Position numbers and translations under genes: made by a program. A stretch of 64,000 nt of DNA from an uncultured Oscillospiraceae bacterium (GTDB lineage: Bacteria > Bacillota > Clostridia > Oscillospirales > Ruminococcaceae), in contig CAJUSD010000001.1 in the NCBI GenBank assembly GCA_910589145.1, positions 62,001-126,000 of the forward strand, in the 5' to 3' direction. Below, in pieces: positions 7,755-15,582 of this stretch (the first letter of the stretch is position 1; every line of letters starts with the position of its first letter). Under the pieces are notes generated by a model that saw nothing but the letters and a program-made list of their open reading frames with translations, was not told where the DNA came from and searched no databases.

Positions 7755-9016
7755 GCCCGTTTCTCCGTGTACGCCAGACTGATCCAGCCAGCCCCGCTCT
7801 TGAGCCGTCCCCAGCCGTTCTGTTCCTCCACGATGGTGTACACGCCCTTGTCCCGGATGGCCGTGGTGATGGCGTACCCTGTGCCGGGTCCCTTGCGGAC
7901 ATTGAGGGCGGTCGCGGTCACTTTGACTGTGTACGGGAATTTCGCTGTGCTGCTCGATGCGCCGCCTTTGAATGCTGCCGCCGCCTTGTAAACGGCGAGG
8001 ATGTTTGCGGCGTAGTCCTTGCTGGCTGCCCATTTGCCGGACAGTCCTTCCACGGTCGGTGCGCTTCCCTTTGCCACGAGACTGTAGCGCGGGTCTACGC
8101 AGGGATTCTTCAGCACGTCCTTCGTGGCATACGCCTTGAGGTGCTGAATCTGCGCCCGGATGCCCGTCTGCGCGTCCGGGAAGCTGTGTCCGGCTACGCC
8201 GCCGCCCGTTGTGCCGATGCCAGCGAAGTTGTTCTGTGTGGGCTTCACATCCCCCTTAAACTGCCAGTACCCGGTTTCCAGACAGGACTGGCAGAACGCC
8301 AAATCGCCCCGGACACCCTCTGCCGCGCCCTCGGAAATGTAAAGCTGCGCCAGTTTCTCTGCGGCCACGCCGTTCAACTTTGGCGCGGGATTCTTGGACA
8401 GCAAAAATCCCGCCAGCGTTGCGGCGGGAATCTGTGCGCTGCCCATGATGGCTGTGCCGGACGCGGGGACGCTCTGCGCCGTGGTACTTGCGCCCAGCTT
8501 GGCGTTGACCTTTGCGGCGATGTCCCCGTGCCGCTGGTAGAGGTAATCGCCGGGACAGGCTTTGGCGGCGTAGTCCCGGTGGACGGTCATGTTGCACCCG
8601 CCCTGGTGGTTCACCCGCTTGCTCTCGTCCGTAGACCAGACCAGCTTCTTGATGCCGTTCCTCCGGCAGATGTCAGCCACCAGTTCAATCAGGGCGTTGT
8701 AGGCGGCCGGCTTCACGGCGTAGGGGTGCGTGGTGTCGCTTGCCACCTCGATGGTGACCGCCCGGTTATCGTTCGCCGCACTGGAGGTACACCAAGAGCG
8801 GTCTTTTTCCTCCACATACATCCCGATGCGCCCGTCCGGGCCGATGCCGTAATTGCTGGACGCTTGCCGGGAGGTCGGCGCGAATACTGCGCCGATGGTC
8901 TCCACGGCGCACTGCCCGACCACACAATGGATCGTGATGGTGTCGATGGCGTGTTTGCGGGGGCTGGTTCTGTTCGGGCTGATTTTGGTGTAGGCTACCA
9001 AGGGGCTGTTACTCAT
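7751..9016 (-). CDS. Two-domain endolysin: amidase plus glucosaminidase plus SH3
   Basis: A 421-residue lysin with three parts. The N-terminal Amidase_2 (PGRP-type) domain has metal ligands suggested by TITIHC near residue 28 and VHRDYAAKACPGD near 153. The middle domain resembles glucosaminidases (SEGAAEGVRGDLAFCQSCLE, then NNFAGIGTTGGG). The C-terminus is an SH3b wall-binding domain (TALNVRKGPGTGYA...GWGRLKSGAGWISL). There is no signal peptide, so release should depend on the holin upstream. The start at 9016 is chosen because an AAAGGGGG site lies nine bases ahead; ATG 9022 is too close to it. Confidence 0.92.
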   Translation of the reverse strand: MSNSPLVAYTKISPNRTSPRKHAIDTITIHCVVGQCAVETIGAVFAPTSRQASSNYGIGPDGRIGMYVEEKDRSWCTSSAANDNRAVTIEVASDTTHPYAVKPAAYNALIELVADICRRNGIKKLVWSTDESKRVNHQGGCNMTVHRDYAAKACPGDYLYQRHGDIAAKVNAKLGASTTAQSVPASGTAIMGSAQIPAATLAGFLLSKNPAPKLNGVAAEKLAQLYISEGAAEGVRGDLAFCQSCLETGYWQFKGDVKPTQNNFAGIGTTGGGVAGHSFPDAQTGIRAQIQHLKAYATKDVLKNPCVDPRYSLVAKGSAPTVEGLSGKWAASKDYAANILAVYKAAAAFKGGASSSTAKFPYTVKVTATALNVRKGPGTGYAITTAIRDKGVYTIVEEQNGWGRLKSGAGWISLAYTEKRA

Positions 9017-9194
9017 CGTCATCGTCCCCCTTTCCGTCACCCCCGCAAATCGCCGCGAGGGTGTCCTTATCGACCACATCGCCGTCCTCATCGTAGACCA
9101 GCCCGGTCTTTTTGTCGAGGTGCAGCGTCCCTGTGTAGGGGAGGTCATCGTCAATCTCTCCGTTGTAGTACCTCATGTTCAGCTTCTTGCTCAT
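9009..9194 (-). CDS. Small acidic protein in the lysis cassette
   Basis: A 61-residue acidic protein (MSKKLNMRYYNGEIDDDLPYTG..., ending GDDDDE). The start at 9194 has AAAGGAG seven bases ahead; the ATG at 9200 is only one base from it. It overlaps the endolysin start by eight bases and lies directly after the holin. Function is unknown; similar small proteins accompany holins in clostridial phages. Confidence 0.65.
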   Translation of the reverse strand: MSKKLNMRYYNGEIDDDLPYTGTLHLDKKTGLVYDEDGDVVDKDTLAAICGGDGKGDDDDE

Positions 9195-9196
9195 GC

Positions 9197-9511
9197 TCAT
9201 GCTCCTTTCTTGATGGTGCCGTCAATGGATTTCAGCCCGTAGACTGCGCTCTCAATCATGGCATCCAGTTTTTCTGCGTCCACCGTGATTCCCCGTTCTG
9301 CCAGCCACGCCAAGACATAGGCTTTTTTCTCTGCGCCCTTGCCTGTCCCGATGTAGAGCTGCTCTGCGGCAGTGACCGCAATCCGCACCAGTGCCATCAG
9401 TTCGGCTTGCTGGGTGTCGGTGGTCTTGCTCCGAATGTACGGCACGACCACGGCGGTGATGATGGCGGCAATCAGCGCAAACGCCGCTTCAATGATGGGG
9501 GTAATGTTCAT
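9197..9511 (-). CDS. Phage holin, LLH family
   Basis: A 104-residue protein with one N-terminal membrane segment (IIEAAFALIAAIITAVVVPYI) followed by a polar helical tail with the pattern TAAEQLYIGTGKGAEKKAYVLAWL, typical of LL-H-type holins. It should form membrane lesions that let the downstream endolysin reach the wall. It lies between the small membrane/coiled-coil gene and the endolysin. Confidence 0.88.
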   Translation of the reverse strand: MNITPIIEAAFALIAAIITAVVVPYIRSKTTDTQQAELMALVRIAVTAAEQLYIGTGKGAEKKAYVLAWLAERGITVDAEKLDAMIESAVYGLKSIDGTIKKGA

Positions 9512-9517
9512 AGTGTG

Positions 9518-9829
9518 TTACTCCTTTCCGTTTAGCAAAATGTCCAGTTTTGTGTCCATCCGGGACAGCTGTTCTGCTGTACCCATCTGCCGGTTCTCCA
9601 GCTTCTCCATTCGGTCTTTGACTTCATCCAGGGAGTGCTTGAGGGATTTCATTTCCTCATCCCTCTTGCTGATTCTCACTTCCTGTGCGGCGGTCTGCTT
9701 CTCAATCTCTGCCAGTCGGCTTAATTCTTCGCTATTGCGTTTCACCTTGCCCTCCAGCCGGATAAGCCAGACCACGCCGCCGATAATCGATACCAGCCCG
9801 ATGCTGTTGACCAGTTCCAGAATCTCCAC
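9518..9829 (-). CDS. Membrane-anchored coiled-coil protein (lysis-associated)
   Basis: A 103-residue protein read from a GTG start, with AAAGGAGG a suitable distance upstream and only two bases after the reverse-transcriptase stop. One N-terminal membrane segment (SIGLVSIIGGVVWLI) is followed by a long charged coiled coil (about residues 25-95). The layout resembles small hemolysin/XhlA-like or antiholin proteins, although XhlA usually has its membrane segment at the other end. Function is inferred from position before the holin. Confidence 0.7.
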   Translation of the reverse strand: MEILELVNSIGLVSIIGGVVWLIRLEGKVKRNSEELSRLAEIEKQTAAQEVRISKRDEEMKSLKHSLDEVKDRMEKLENRQMGTAEQLSRMDTKLDILLNGKE

Positions 9830-9831
9830 TC

Positions 9832-10962
9832 TTATTCCACCTCCTTTCCCCGCCGCCTTTGTTCCTCTGGCGATGCTCTCTGAAGGACGAATGTTTCTGA
9901 AATCTTCTTTCGCAGCCTGTAGCTGTCGAAATGCTTCATCACACCCATATAGCTCATCAGGTTTGGGCGTATCTGGTCGATGGTGGCGTTTCCCTCTGCG
10001 TACTGCCGTTGAATCCATTTCAGACCGCGCTTTAGCTTTTTGGCAGATGTTTTCCGCAGTTTCCTATGGGTAGACCACACCCGGAAACCGACAAACTCAA
10101 TGCCGCAGCGTATCGGGCGTATGCTGGTTTTCCCGTTGAGATTCAGCTTCAGTTCTGCGTTTAGAAACCGCTCCACCTGTTCCTTTACCGATTGGAGGTG
10201 CTTTTTGTCATCGCCGAGGATCAGCATATCGTCCATGTACCTCATGTAAAAATGCTCCCGCAGTTCCTGCTTTACGAATTGGTCTGCATCGTTGAGGTAG
10301 AGATTTGCAAACATCTGGGATGTCAGGTTGCCTATCGGCATCCCGCATTCCACCAGCCGCTCCACCTCTGCGCCCTGCGCTATGTCTGCGTCCAACGGCA
10401 GTCCAAACGCTTCCCGGTCACAGTTGACGATTCGCCCCAAAAGCCACAGAAGGTCTTTGTCCTTTATCCTGCGTTCCAGAATCCGCAGAAGCGTGTCGTG
10501 GTCTACCCGGTAGAAGTATTTGGTGATGTCCATCTTTAGGCAGTACCACTCCCTGCCCGTCTCTTTGCCCCTCCTGTCCACTTGCCGCAGCCAGTATTGG
10601 AGCCGGTCAAGGGCGGCGTGTGTCCCTTTTCCAATCCTGCAAGCGTAGCTGTCGTAGATGAATTGACTGTCAAAAATCGGGTTCAGTTGGCGGTAAATCG
10701 CCCACTGGACTACCCGGTCTTTGAAGCGCAGAGCCATAATGAGCCGCTTTTTCGGCTCTGAAATGATGAATTTGTGGTAATCGCCTATCTCGTAAGTTTT
10801 GCTCTGCAGTTCCCGCTGGATTGCCAGCAATTCTTCCTCCAGGTTTGCCGAAAATCGAAGGACTTCATGCCTGTACCTCTTGCACTTCCGTGCTTCGAGG
10901 TATGCGGCGTACAGATTTTCAAAACTGCAGATTGTCTCGTAAATGCTGCCTATCCGTTTCAT
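9832..10962 (-). CDS. DGR reverse transcriptase
   Basis: A 376-residue RT that would copy the TR RNA into adenine-mutagenised cDNA for transfer into VR. Visible motifs: a conserved basic segment EPKKRLIMALRFKDRVVQ near residue 69; KMDITKYF with the first catalytic Asp near 145; IGNLTSQMFANLYL near 210, the DGR-type form of motif 4; and the YMDDM active site at 242-246. There is no maturase or endonuclease extension as in group II introns. It lies directly downstream of the template repeat, with AGAGGAAGC before the ATG. The gene order target-avd-TR-RT is the standard DGR arrangement. Confidence 0.96.
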   Translation of the reverse strand: MKRIGSIYETICSFENLYAAYLEARKCKRYRHEVLRFSANLEEELLAIQRELQSKTYEIGDYHKFIISEPKKRLIMALRFKDRVVQWAIYRQLNPIFDSQFIYDSYACRIGKGTHAALDRLQYWLRQVDRRGKETGREWYCLKMDITKYFYRVDHDTLLRILERRIKDKDLLWLLGRIVNCDREAFGLPLDADIAQGAEVERLVECGMPIGNLTSQMFANLYLNDADQFVKQELREHFYMRYMDDMLILGDDKKHLQSVKEQVERFLNAELKLNLNGKTSIRPIRCGIEFVGFRVWSTHRKLRKTSAKKLKRGLKWIQRQYAEGNATIDQIRPNLMSYMGVMKHFDSYRLRKKISETFVLQRASPEEQRRRGKEVE

Positions 10963-11301
10963 GATCTGCTTCCTCTATAAAAAAACGCCGTGCGTAGCAG
11001 CGTTCGGCTTGCGCCTACTAACTGCTTTCACGGCAATTCAGTTTTTCGCCTTGCGCCGCTGACTACGGCGTTCGGTGGGGAGATGTGTCCCTTTTGCCCC
11101 GTGCGCTGTCCGTGTCCCCGTGGGGGCGCGGCTTCGGGCTTGCGGGGCGAGAGCGGCGCGGAAGCCGATGTTGCCATTGGCGTTCGACCGGGGGTTGTTC
11201 AGATTCAGCGCAGACGCACCTGCGTTCGCACCGTTGTTCCAGTTCCCGCCGCGAATCGGCAACCGCATCGACACAGCCCCCATGATGTCCCTGCGGGACT
11301 G
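10963..11301 (-). other. Non-coding TR RNA region between avd and the RT gene
   Basis: A 339-base stretch with no supported gene. It contains the template repeat (11152-11266) plus flanking sequence likely carried on the same transcript as avd and the RT. The TR reading frame can be translated (…RGGNWNNGANAGASAL…), but it has no ribosome site and its Asn-rich codons reflect adenine targeting. In studied DGRs the sequence flanking TR is needed for cDNA priming by RT and Avd. Confidence 0.85.
11152..11266 (-). repeat. DGR template repeat (TR)
   Basis: Gap-free 115-base match to the variable repeat at 11742-11856 (offset 590). Of 23 adenines on the minus strand, 17 differ in VR. None of the 92 non-adenine positions differ. 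Ten AAC/AAT codons (Asn) and two Ile codons cover the variable residues. Unchanged adenines on the plus-strand scale are at 11171, 11177, 11196, 11198, 11234 and 11237. Confidence 0.98.
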
Positions 11302-11652
11302 TTACTGCTTCATCGCCTTTATCCACCCGCCGAGCATGGCTCCGATTTCCGAGAGCATCTTCGACCATATCTCGTATTTCTTCATCGGGAGGTAGCGCAT
11401 CTCTTTGTTCGCCGCCAGCCGGATCAATCCCCGCAGTACCTCCAATTCCACATCTGCGTCCTGTAGTGTGGTCTTTTTGTAATACTTTTTGTTGGCGGTG
11501 ATTATCAGTCTGTAAAACGAGTACATCGTCCGCTTGATGTCTGCGGCGAGAGCGTACCGCTCCGACCGGGGGAATTGTTCGAGGGCTTTGTTTGCGTATA
11601 AAATCATATCCTCTGTTTTCTGGAGGATTCTAAGGTCGTTTCCTTTTTCCAT
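11302..11652 (-). CDS. avd: DGR accessory variability determinant (Avd)
   Basis: A 116-residue, mostly helical, basic protein (LRILQKTEDMILYANKAL, then AADIKRTMYSFYRLI, then RYLPMKKYEIWSKMLSEIGAMLGGWIKA) with the four-helix-bundle pattern of Avd proteins. Avd forms a positively charged pentamer that binds RT and TR RNA and is needed for mutagenic homing. It lies between VR and TR in the standard DGR order. AGGAGA precedes the ATG. Confidence 0.93.
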   Translation of the reverse strand: MEKGNDLRILQKTEDMILYANKALEQFPRSERYALAADIKRTMYSFYRLIITANKKYYKKTTLQDADVELEVLRGLIRLAANKEMRYLPMKKYEIWSKMLSEIGAMLGGWIKAMKQ

Positions 11653-11681
11653 AGCGTTGTCTCCTGTCCTGGCTATCTGCA

Positions 11682-11705
11682 GGGGATGGGCTATCGCCCA
11701 CCCCC
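11682..11705 (-). promoter_or_regulatory. DGR homing hairpin downstream of VR
   Basis: A 10-bp stem (11682-11691 with 11696-11705; one G.T wobble when read on the minus strand) closes a tetraloop that reads GATA on the minus strand. It lies 36 bases beyond the end of VR and 18 bases after the target-gene stop. In the Bordetella phage BPP-1 DGR a GC-rich hairpin with a GRNA tetraloop just after VR stimulates homing. GATA fits that rule. Confidence 0.8.
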
Positions 11706-11723
11706 CAGATTGCCGGGTGCAGA

Positions 11724-12839
11724 TTACAGATTACCGTAGTAAGCGGCGCGGAAGCCGAAGTAGCCATGGGCGCCCGACCGGGGGCTGTCCAGAAGCAGCG
11801 CAGACGCACCCGCGAGCGCACCGTCGTGCCAGCGCCCGCCGCGAAGCGGCAACCGCTCACCAAGGTTGCGCATCCAGTGACCGCCCCGGTTGTCGTAGGC
11901 TTCTGCGTCACCGTCCGGCATCAGGCCGAGGGCTTTCGCTCTGATAGGAACGACCAGGCCGCTCTTTGCCGCCGTTGCGGTGAACATCTGGTATCCGTAT
12001 GGGGAATCGACCGTCTGCTTATGCGCAAGGGCTCCGGCGATAAGCTGGAACGCCTTTGCTCCGCTGGTTCCGGGGTCTGCGGTGTAGTCATACTTCAAAC
12101 TCCCGGAAGTCCCCGGAGCGACAAAGTTCCCGTCTTTGTCAAGGGCTTTCCAGAGAGTGCTGCTCGGTCCCTGGATGTCCTTGCTGGCATCACCGTAAAT
12201 GTCGGCCATTGCGTTGCCGTAGGGAATGACCTGGATTTCCCCGTCTACCAGCCGCAGGCCGCCAGCCCACTCCCAGACATTGCCGCAGAGGTCTGCGATG
12301 CCCGTTGCGCTATTGAAGTCGTGATACCAGCTGTCGGGACCGCTCCCGGTGGCGGTGCGCTGGATTCTGCCGTTGCCGTCCCTTGCGCAACTGGCAAAGC
12401 CTTTCTCGTAGGGCTTGGCGTGGTCTGCGCCGTAGTTGGTGTTGCCGTGGGGCTGTGTGCCGTTCGCCTTGCACCACAGGGCAATCGCCGAATAGAGGGC
12501 GTTGGTGGGCAGATGCCACCCTGCGCCCTTGGCACGGCAGTATGCTCTCGCCTGGTCGAAATTCATGTTGACGGCGGGGTCTTTCCCTGCCAGGCTGTAG
12601 GCTCTGCCATTCACCACGATGGCGTGGTACTTGCCGATGTACAGGCAGTCGTAGGTGACTTCGCCGCAGATGAACGCATCGTGGACATCCTGCGTCCCGC
12701 CAGTGAGAAGTTCGGAAAATTTCATCTGAGGGATGCGCACCATGATGGAGGGCATATCCATATCGTCAAAAATGACGGTGTTCTTGCCGCCGCTCATGCC
12801 CTCTACGGTCAGCTTCAAGCTGTCAAAATTCGCTTTCAT
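11724..12839 (-). CDS. DGR target protein, FGE/C-type-lectin fold receptor-binding protein
   Basis: A 371-residue tail-associated protein. The C-terminal two-thirds has the formylglycine-generating-enzyme-like C-type-lectin fold used by most DGR targets: GWHLPTNALYSAIALWCKAN near residue 107, LCGNVWEWAGGL near 184, and the closing RGGRWHDG...GFRAAYYGNL. VR covers residues 329-366 at the extreme C-terminus. Compared with TR, 12 residues differ (ten former Asn, two former Ile) plus one silent change, while the Gly/Ala/Arg scaffold is unchanged. The N-terminal ~60 residues probably attach it to the tail fibre or baseplate. It follows the tail-fibre-like genes, so it is most likely the adhesin that picks the host surface ligand. 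Confidence 0.93.
   Translation of the reverse strand: MKANFDSLKLTVEGMSGGKNTVIFDDMDMPSIMVRIPQMKFSELLTGGTQDVHDAFICGEVTYDCLYIGKYHAIVVNGRAYSLAGKDPAVNMNFDQARAYCRAKGAGWHLPTNALYSAIALWCKANGTQPHGNTNYGADHAKPYEKGFASCARDGNGRIQRTATGSGPDSWYHDFNSATGIADLCGNVWEWAGGLRLVDGEIQVIPYGNAMADIYGDASKDIQGPSSTLWKALDKDGNFVAPGTSGSLKYDYTADPGTSGAKAFQLIAGALAHKQTVDSPYGYQMFTATAAKSGLVVPIRAKALGLMPDGDAEAYDNRGGHWMRNLGERLPLRGGRWHDGALAGASALLLDSPRSGAHGYFGFRAAYYGNL
11742..11856 (-). repeat. DGR variable repeat (VR)
   Basis: Receiving copy of the 115-base repeat, inside the 3' end of the target gene and stopping 18 bases before its end. Identity with TR stops abruptly on both sides. The last 15 bases on the minus-strand 3' side (GGCTTCCGCGCCGCT) contain no adenine and would act as the initiation-of-homing segment. 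Confidence 0.98.
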
Positions 12840-12845
12840 TCTCTC

Positions 12846-13193
12846 TTAAACCTCCATTTCCCAAAGTGTGAGCGTCACATTGTCCGTGCTGAAAGGGTCA
12901 GCCACGGGACGGATGATGGGTTCTCCGTCCTCGTTCACTTCGCCAGAATCCTCATCGTGGTATGTCCGGGCGGGGATGTCAATCTGCGCCGCATAACGCT
13001 GCGCCAGTCCGGGAATAACGCCCAGCACGAGATTCCCGTAGCAGTCCTGGCAAACATCCAAGTGAGCATCCTCATCCCTCTCGTACTTGTCCAGCTTTAC
13101 GGACAGTTCATCGTTGAGCGTGAGCCGGGTTTTCGCCAGTTCGTACTCCAGATGGCTTTTCTCCGCTGCCGGGGTCTTGAAAATCACTTTCAT
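12846..13193 (-). CDS. Tail-associated protein of unknown function
   Basis: A 115-residue acidic protein (MKVIFKTPAAEKSHLEYELAK...) with a CQDCYGNL motif near residue 48. It starts within the stop of the upstream 59-residue gene (ATGA) and ends six bases before the DGR target gene. It may be a chaperone or connector for the fibre-tip protein. No family is recognised. Confidence 0.7.
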   Translation of the reverse strand: MKVIFKTPAAEKSHLEYELAKTRLTLNDELSVKLDKYERDEDAHLDVCQDCYGNLVLGVIPGLAQRYAAQIDIPARTYHDEDSGEVNEDGEPIIRPVADPFSTDNVTLTLWEMEV

Positions 13194-13369
13194 CTGTTCT
13201 GTTCCTCCATTCTCTGAAATTCTTTTGCAAACGGCTTGAAATCGGCGTTGAATTGCTCTGCCATTTCACGCTGTTCGCTGGTTGCCCTGCGGTAGTCGAT
13301 GCCGTACTCGGCCAGCGTCCGGGCGGTCTCTGCCCTGCGCTCATCGCCCTTGATAATCACTGCCGCCAT
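13190..13369 (-). CDS. Small tail-region protein (XkdX-like size and position)
   Basis: A 59-residue charged protein (MAAVIIKGDERRAETARTLAEYG...) overlapping both neighbours (TGATG upstream, ATGA downstream), so it is translationally coupled. Small genes at this place after tail-fibre genes are common in PBSX-type phages, but no family match is certain. Confidence 0.65.
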   Translation of the reverse strand: MAAVIIKGDERRAETARTLAEYGIDYRRATSEQREMAEQFNADFKPFAKEFQRMEEQNR

Positions 13370-13863
13370 CAGATGCCACCTCCTGTCACATTGTAGCGGA
13401 TGGTCACGCTCTTTGCGCTGCCGTCAAACTTGACGCTGAATCCGTTTGCCAGCTTGTTGTAGACCGTCACATTCCCTGCGCTGCCGCCCGTTTCACTGAC
13501 CACCTCGATGGTTACGAAATAGTCCAGCGTGTCCCGCGGCGTTTTCAGCGCGACCGTTTTCCCGCTGTTGTTGAACGGGAAAGTCTGTGTGTTGGTCAGC
13601 GTGACCGTGCCGCACTCTCCCTGTACCGTTTCCAGCCCCCTGCGGTTCTGCTGAACCATGACGGCGAGGTAATCGGCCATCTCCGTCCCGGCGATGATTC
13701 CTTCCTCGATGTTGTTGAAGTTCCTTGCGCTCTGCGGCGTTCCCTGCTGGATGATTTCGCCGGGGGCGGGGACTTCGTTTACCAGCCCGTTGCCCAGATT
13801 TGTTTCCTGGAAGCGGTTTGGAAATTCCACAACATGGTCTTTCCATACCTGTCTCTGGTACAT
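13369..13863 (-). CDS. Tail fibre or fibre-attached protein
   Basis: A 164-residue protein beginning MYQRQVWKDHVVEFPNRFQE, a start common to small phage tail-fibre proteins of Firmicutes. It has a helical centre (NFNNIEEGIIAGTEMADYL) and a beta-rich C-terminus with Asn/Thr/Gly patterns. It lies between the baseplate genes and the DGR target and probably links the baseplate to the diversified adhesin. Confidence 0.7.
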   Translation of the reverse strand: MYQRQVWKDHVVEFPNRFQETNLGNGLVNEVPAPGEIIQQGTPQSARNFNNIEEGIIAGTEMADYLAVMVQQNRRGLETVQGECGTVTLTNTQTFPFNNSGKTVALKTPRDTLDYFVTIEVVSETGGSAGNVTVYNKLANGFSVKFDGSAKSVTIRYNVTGGGI

Positions 13864-13881
13864 TTCCTGCTTCCTCCTTTC

Positions 13882-14193
13882 TTAGTTTTCGTGAAAATCA
13901 AATGTGAAGCGGTACAAAATTCCCGCTGTCACATCCTCACGCATGATGTTTTCCGGCTTCTTCAGCCAGAGGTTGTTGTTCGTGTCGTACAGCTGGATTT
14001 CCGAAATGGTCAGATTTCCCGGTGCGGGGTGGTCGATCATAATTTTGACCGCCAGACGCCCGTCTGCCAGATACTCCCGCGACATGATCTCTGCCCGGTA
14101 GTAGCTGTCTCCTATCCTGTACTTTGCGTAGGCGAGTTCGGCTTTGGTGTATTCCTTGTAGCCTTTCAACGCTGTTTCTGTAAGCATACCCAT
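13882..14193 (-). CDS. Baseplate/tail-fibre region protein, unknown
   Basis: A 103-residue protein (MGMLTETALKGYKEYTKAELAYAKYRIGD...) with a C-terminal beta-strand region. It follows the baseplate wedge-type gene and precedes the fibre protein, so it is probably a structural appendage. No family is recognised. Confidence 0.65.
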   Translation of the reverse strand: MGMLTETALKGYKEYTKAELAYAKYRIGDSYYRAEIMSREYLADGRLAVKIMIDHPAPGNLTISEIQLYDTNNNLWLKKPENIMREDVTAGILYRFTFDFHEN

Positions 14194-14211
14194 GTGTCTG
14201 CGCCTCCTTTT

Positions 14212-15582
14212 TTAAGATTCCCTCGTTACATCCGTGCCGCACATTCTGAATGTGACTGTGTAGCTGTCCGTCTCAATGGTCACGCCGCCGCTTCCTGCGC
14301 CAAGCGATTGATGGGTCTGCGGCTTTGTTCCCGCCAGCGCAGCGGCTACCTCGTAGCCTTGTGCGCCGATTTCCGGGCTGACCGCTGTCTGTCCCGCCGC
14401 TGTGCGTATCTGCGGGGCTGGATTCCGGCCGGCTTCACTGCCAGTGGCTTTCGTGGCGGGATGCGGTGCGCTGTATGCGCCCACGCCGATGTCCGTTGCG
14501 ACCTCCACCGACCTCTGCGCCAGTCTGGTGGCTTCCTGCGGCTTCGTCCCTGTAAGGTCAGTCTGTGCCGTGTACCCGCTTGCGCCTACCTCTGCGGTCA
14601 CCACTGCGCCGCCTGTGTGGAAGAGTGTCTGCGGGTCCGGCTTCGTGCCGGCCGGCTCTGCCGTGAACGGGTATCCGTCCCCGGCGATTTCTGCGGTCAC
14701 TCCCGTGTCCGCTCTGCCGCCCTTGATGTTCGTGTGCGGATATTGCCCGGTCACGCTTTCCTCGGACGCTGGAGGGGCTTTCGCAGTGTAACCGCCGCCG
14801 TTAATCTCTGCGCCCACGCCCGTGTGCGTCTGCTGGAACACCGTGCTGGGCGGGTTCATCCTCTGTGGGTTCTCTATGCTCCCGCTGGCAAATACTGTCC
14901 CGGCCGCATCCGGCTGGATTGCCGCCGTCAGTTCGTCTATGTCCACCGTCACCAGAAGGTCGCGGAGCTGCGCCTTGACATTGATGTTCGGGCGTGTGCC
15001 GCATGGGTACTGGTTTGTCAGCCCAAAACCGACAAGATTCCAGCTGGTGTCCACCTCTATCGTGATGTCCACCTTTGTCTCTATCGCCGCTTCAAACGCC
15101 AGGTGCGAGGGCTTTATCTCCCGGATATAGGTGAAAATCTTGGCGTAATTCAGCGGGTTCTTCCCGGAAGGGTGCAGGATCACCTCGAAACGGTACGGTC
15201 CCACAAAATCGTTGACCTCTACCTCTCCGTCTGCGCCGCCAATCAGGGCGGTCACGCCCCTGCGGATAACCTCCGGGTTGATTGGCTTCACGCCCACGAT
15301 TTTGGAAAGGATTCTCTGCCGCCTGTATTCCAGCGGGAGCGTTTCGTCCGGCTCGATGCCGTACACCCATTCCCAGATGGCTACGCTCCATGTGCAAGTC
15401 TGCGGGTGGATTTCATTCTGCAGTTCCTCTGCCCATCCCCGCATTTCGTCCCATTCCCGACCGATGACCTCGTACATCCACAGCCCGGTGTAGGAATTGC
15501 TGTAAAAGCCTTTGGTCACCATTCCCAGGAATGTTTCTGCTTCTGGGCTTTGGATGATGGTGTCAAGGTCAGGCTTGGACAT
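14212..15582 (-). CDS. Baseplate protein, Mu gp48/DUF2313 (YmfQ-like), with C-terminal repeats
   Basis: A 456-residue protein. The first ~190 residues match the Mu gp48 (DUF2313) type: an early helical region, EWVYGIEPDETLPLEYRRQRIL near 70, then VGPYRFEVILHP. This family caps the baseplate next to protein J. The remaining ~220 residues are Gly/Ala/Thr/Pro-rich imperfect repeats of roughly 35-40 residues sharing the pattern AGTKP...AEVGAxGY, beyond the usual family length. They resemble a fibrous extension. The start overlaps the baseplate J gene by 14 bases. Confidence 0.85.
   Translation of the reverse strand: MSKPDLDTIIQSPEAETFLGMVTKGFYSNSYTGLWMYEVIGREWDEMRGWAEELQNEIHPQTCTWSVAIWEWVYGIEPDETLPLEYRRQRILSKIVGVKPINPEVIRRGVTALIGGADGEVEVNDFVGPYRFEVILHPSGKNPLNYAKIFTYIREIKPSHLAFEAAIETKVDITIEVDTSWNLVGFGLTNQYPCGTRPNINVKAQLRDLLVTVDIDELTAAIQPDAAGTVFASGSIENPQRMNPPSTVFQQTHTGVGAEINGGGYTAKAPPASEESVTGQYPHTNIKGGRADTGVTAEIAGDGYPFTAEPAGTKPDPQTLFHTGGAVVTAEVGASGYTAQTDLTGTKPQEATRLAQRSVEVATDIGVGAYSAPHPATKATGSEAGRNPAPQIRTAAGQTAVSPEIGAQGYEVAAALAGTKPQTHQSLGAGSGGVTIETDSYTVTFRMCGTDVTRES

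Noticed and set aside
7490..9535. Very long plus-strand open frame (681 codons) opposite the lysis genes
   Set aside because: It lies antisense to the holin and endolysin, whose domains are recognisable, and its Cys/Arg-rich product matches nothing. Such frames arise from GC-rich codon bias; similar antisense frames at 53766-55805 and elsewhere were dropped too.
9832..10962. RT as part of a group II intron or retron
   Set aside because: No maturase or endonuclease domain, no intron structure and no msr/msd. The TR/VR pair and Avd fit a DGR exactly.
11038..11283. Open frame translating the template repeat
   Set aside because: It has no ribosome site, and its Asn-rich composition is explained by adenine targeting in TR, so it is non-coding RNA sequence.
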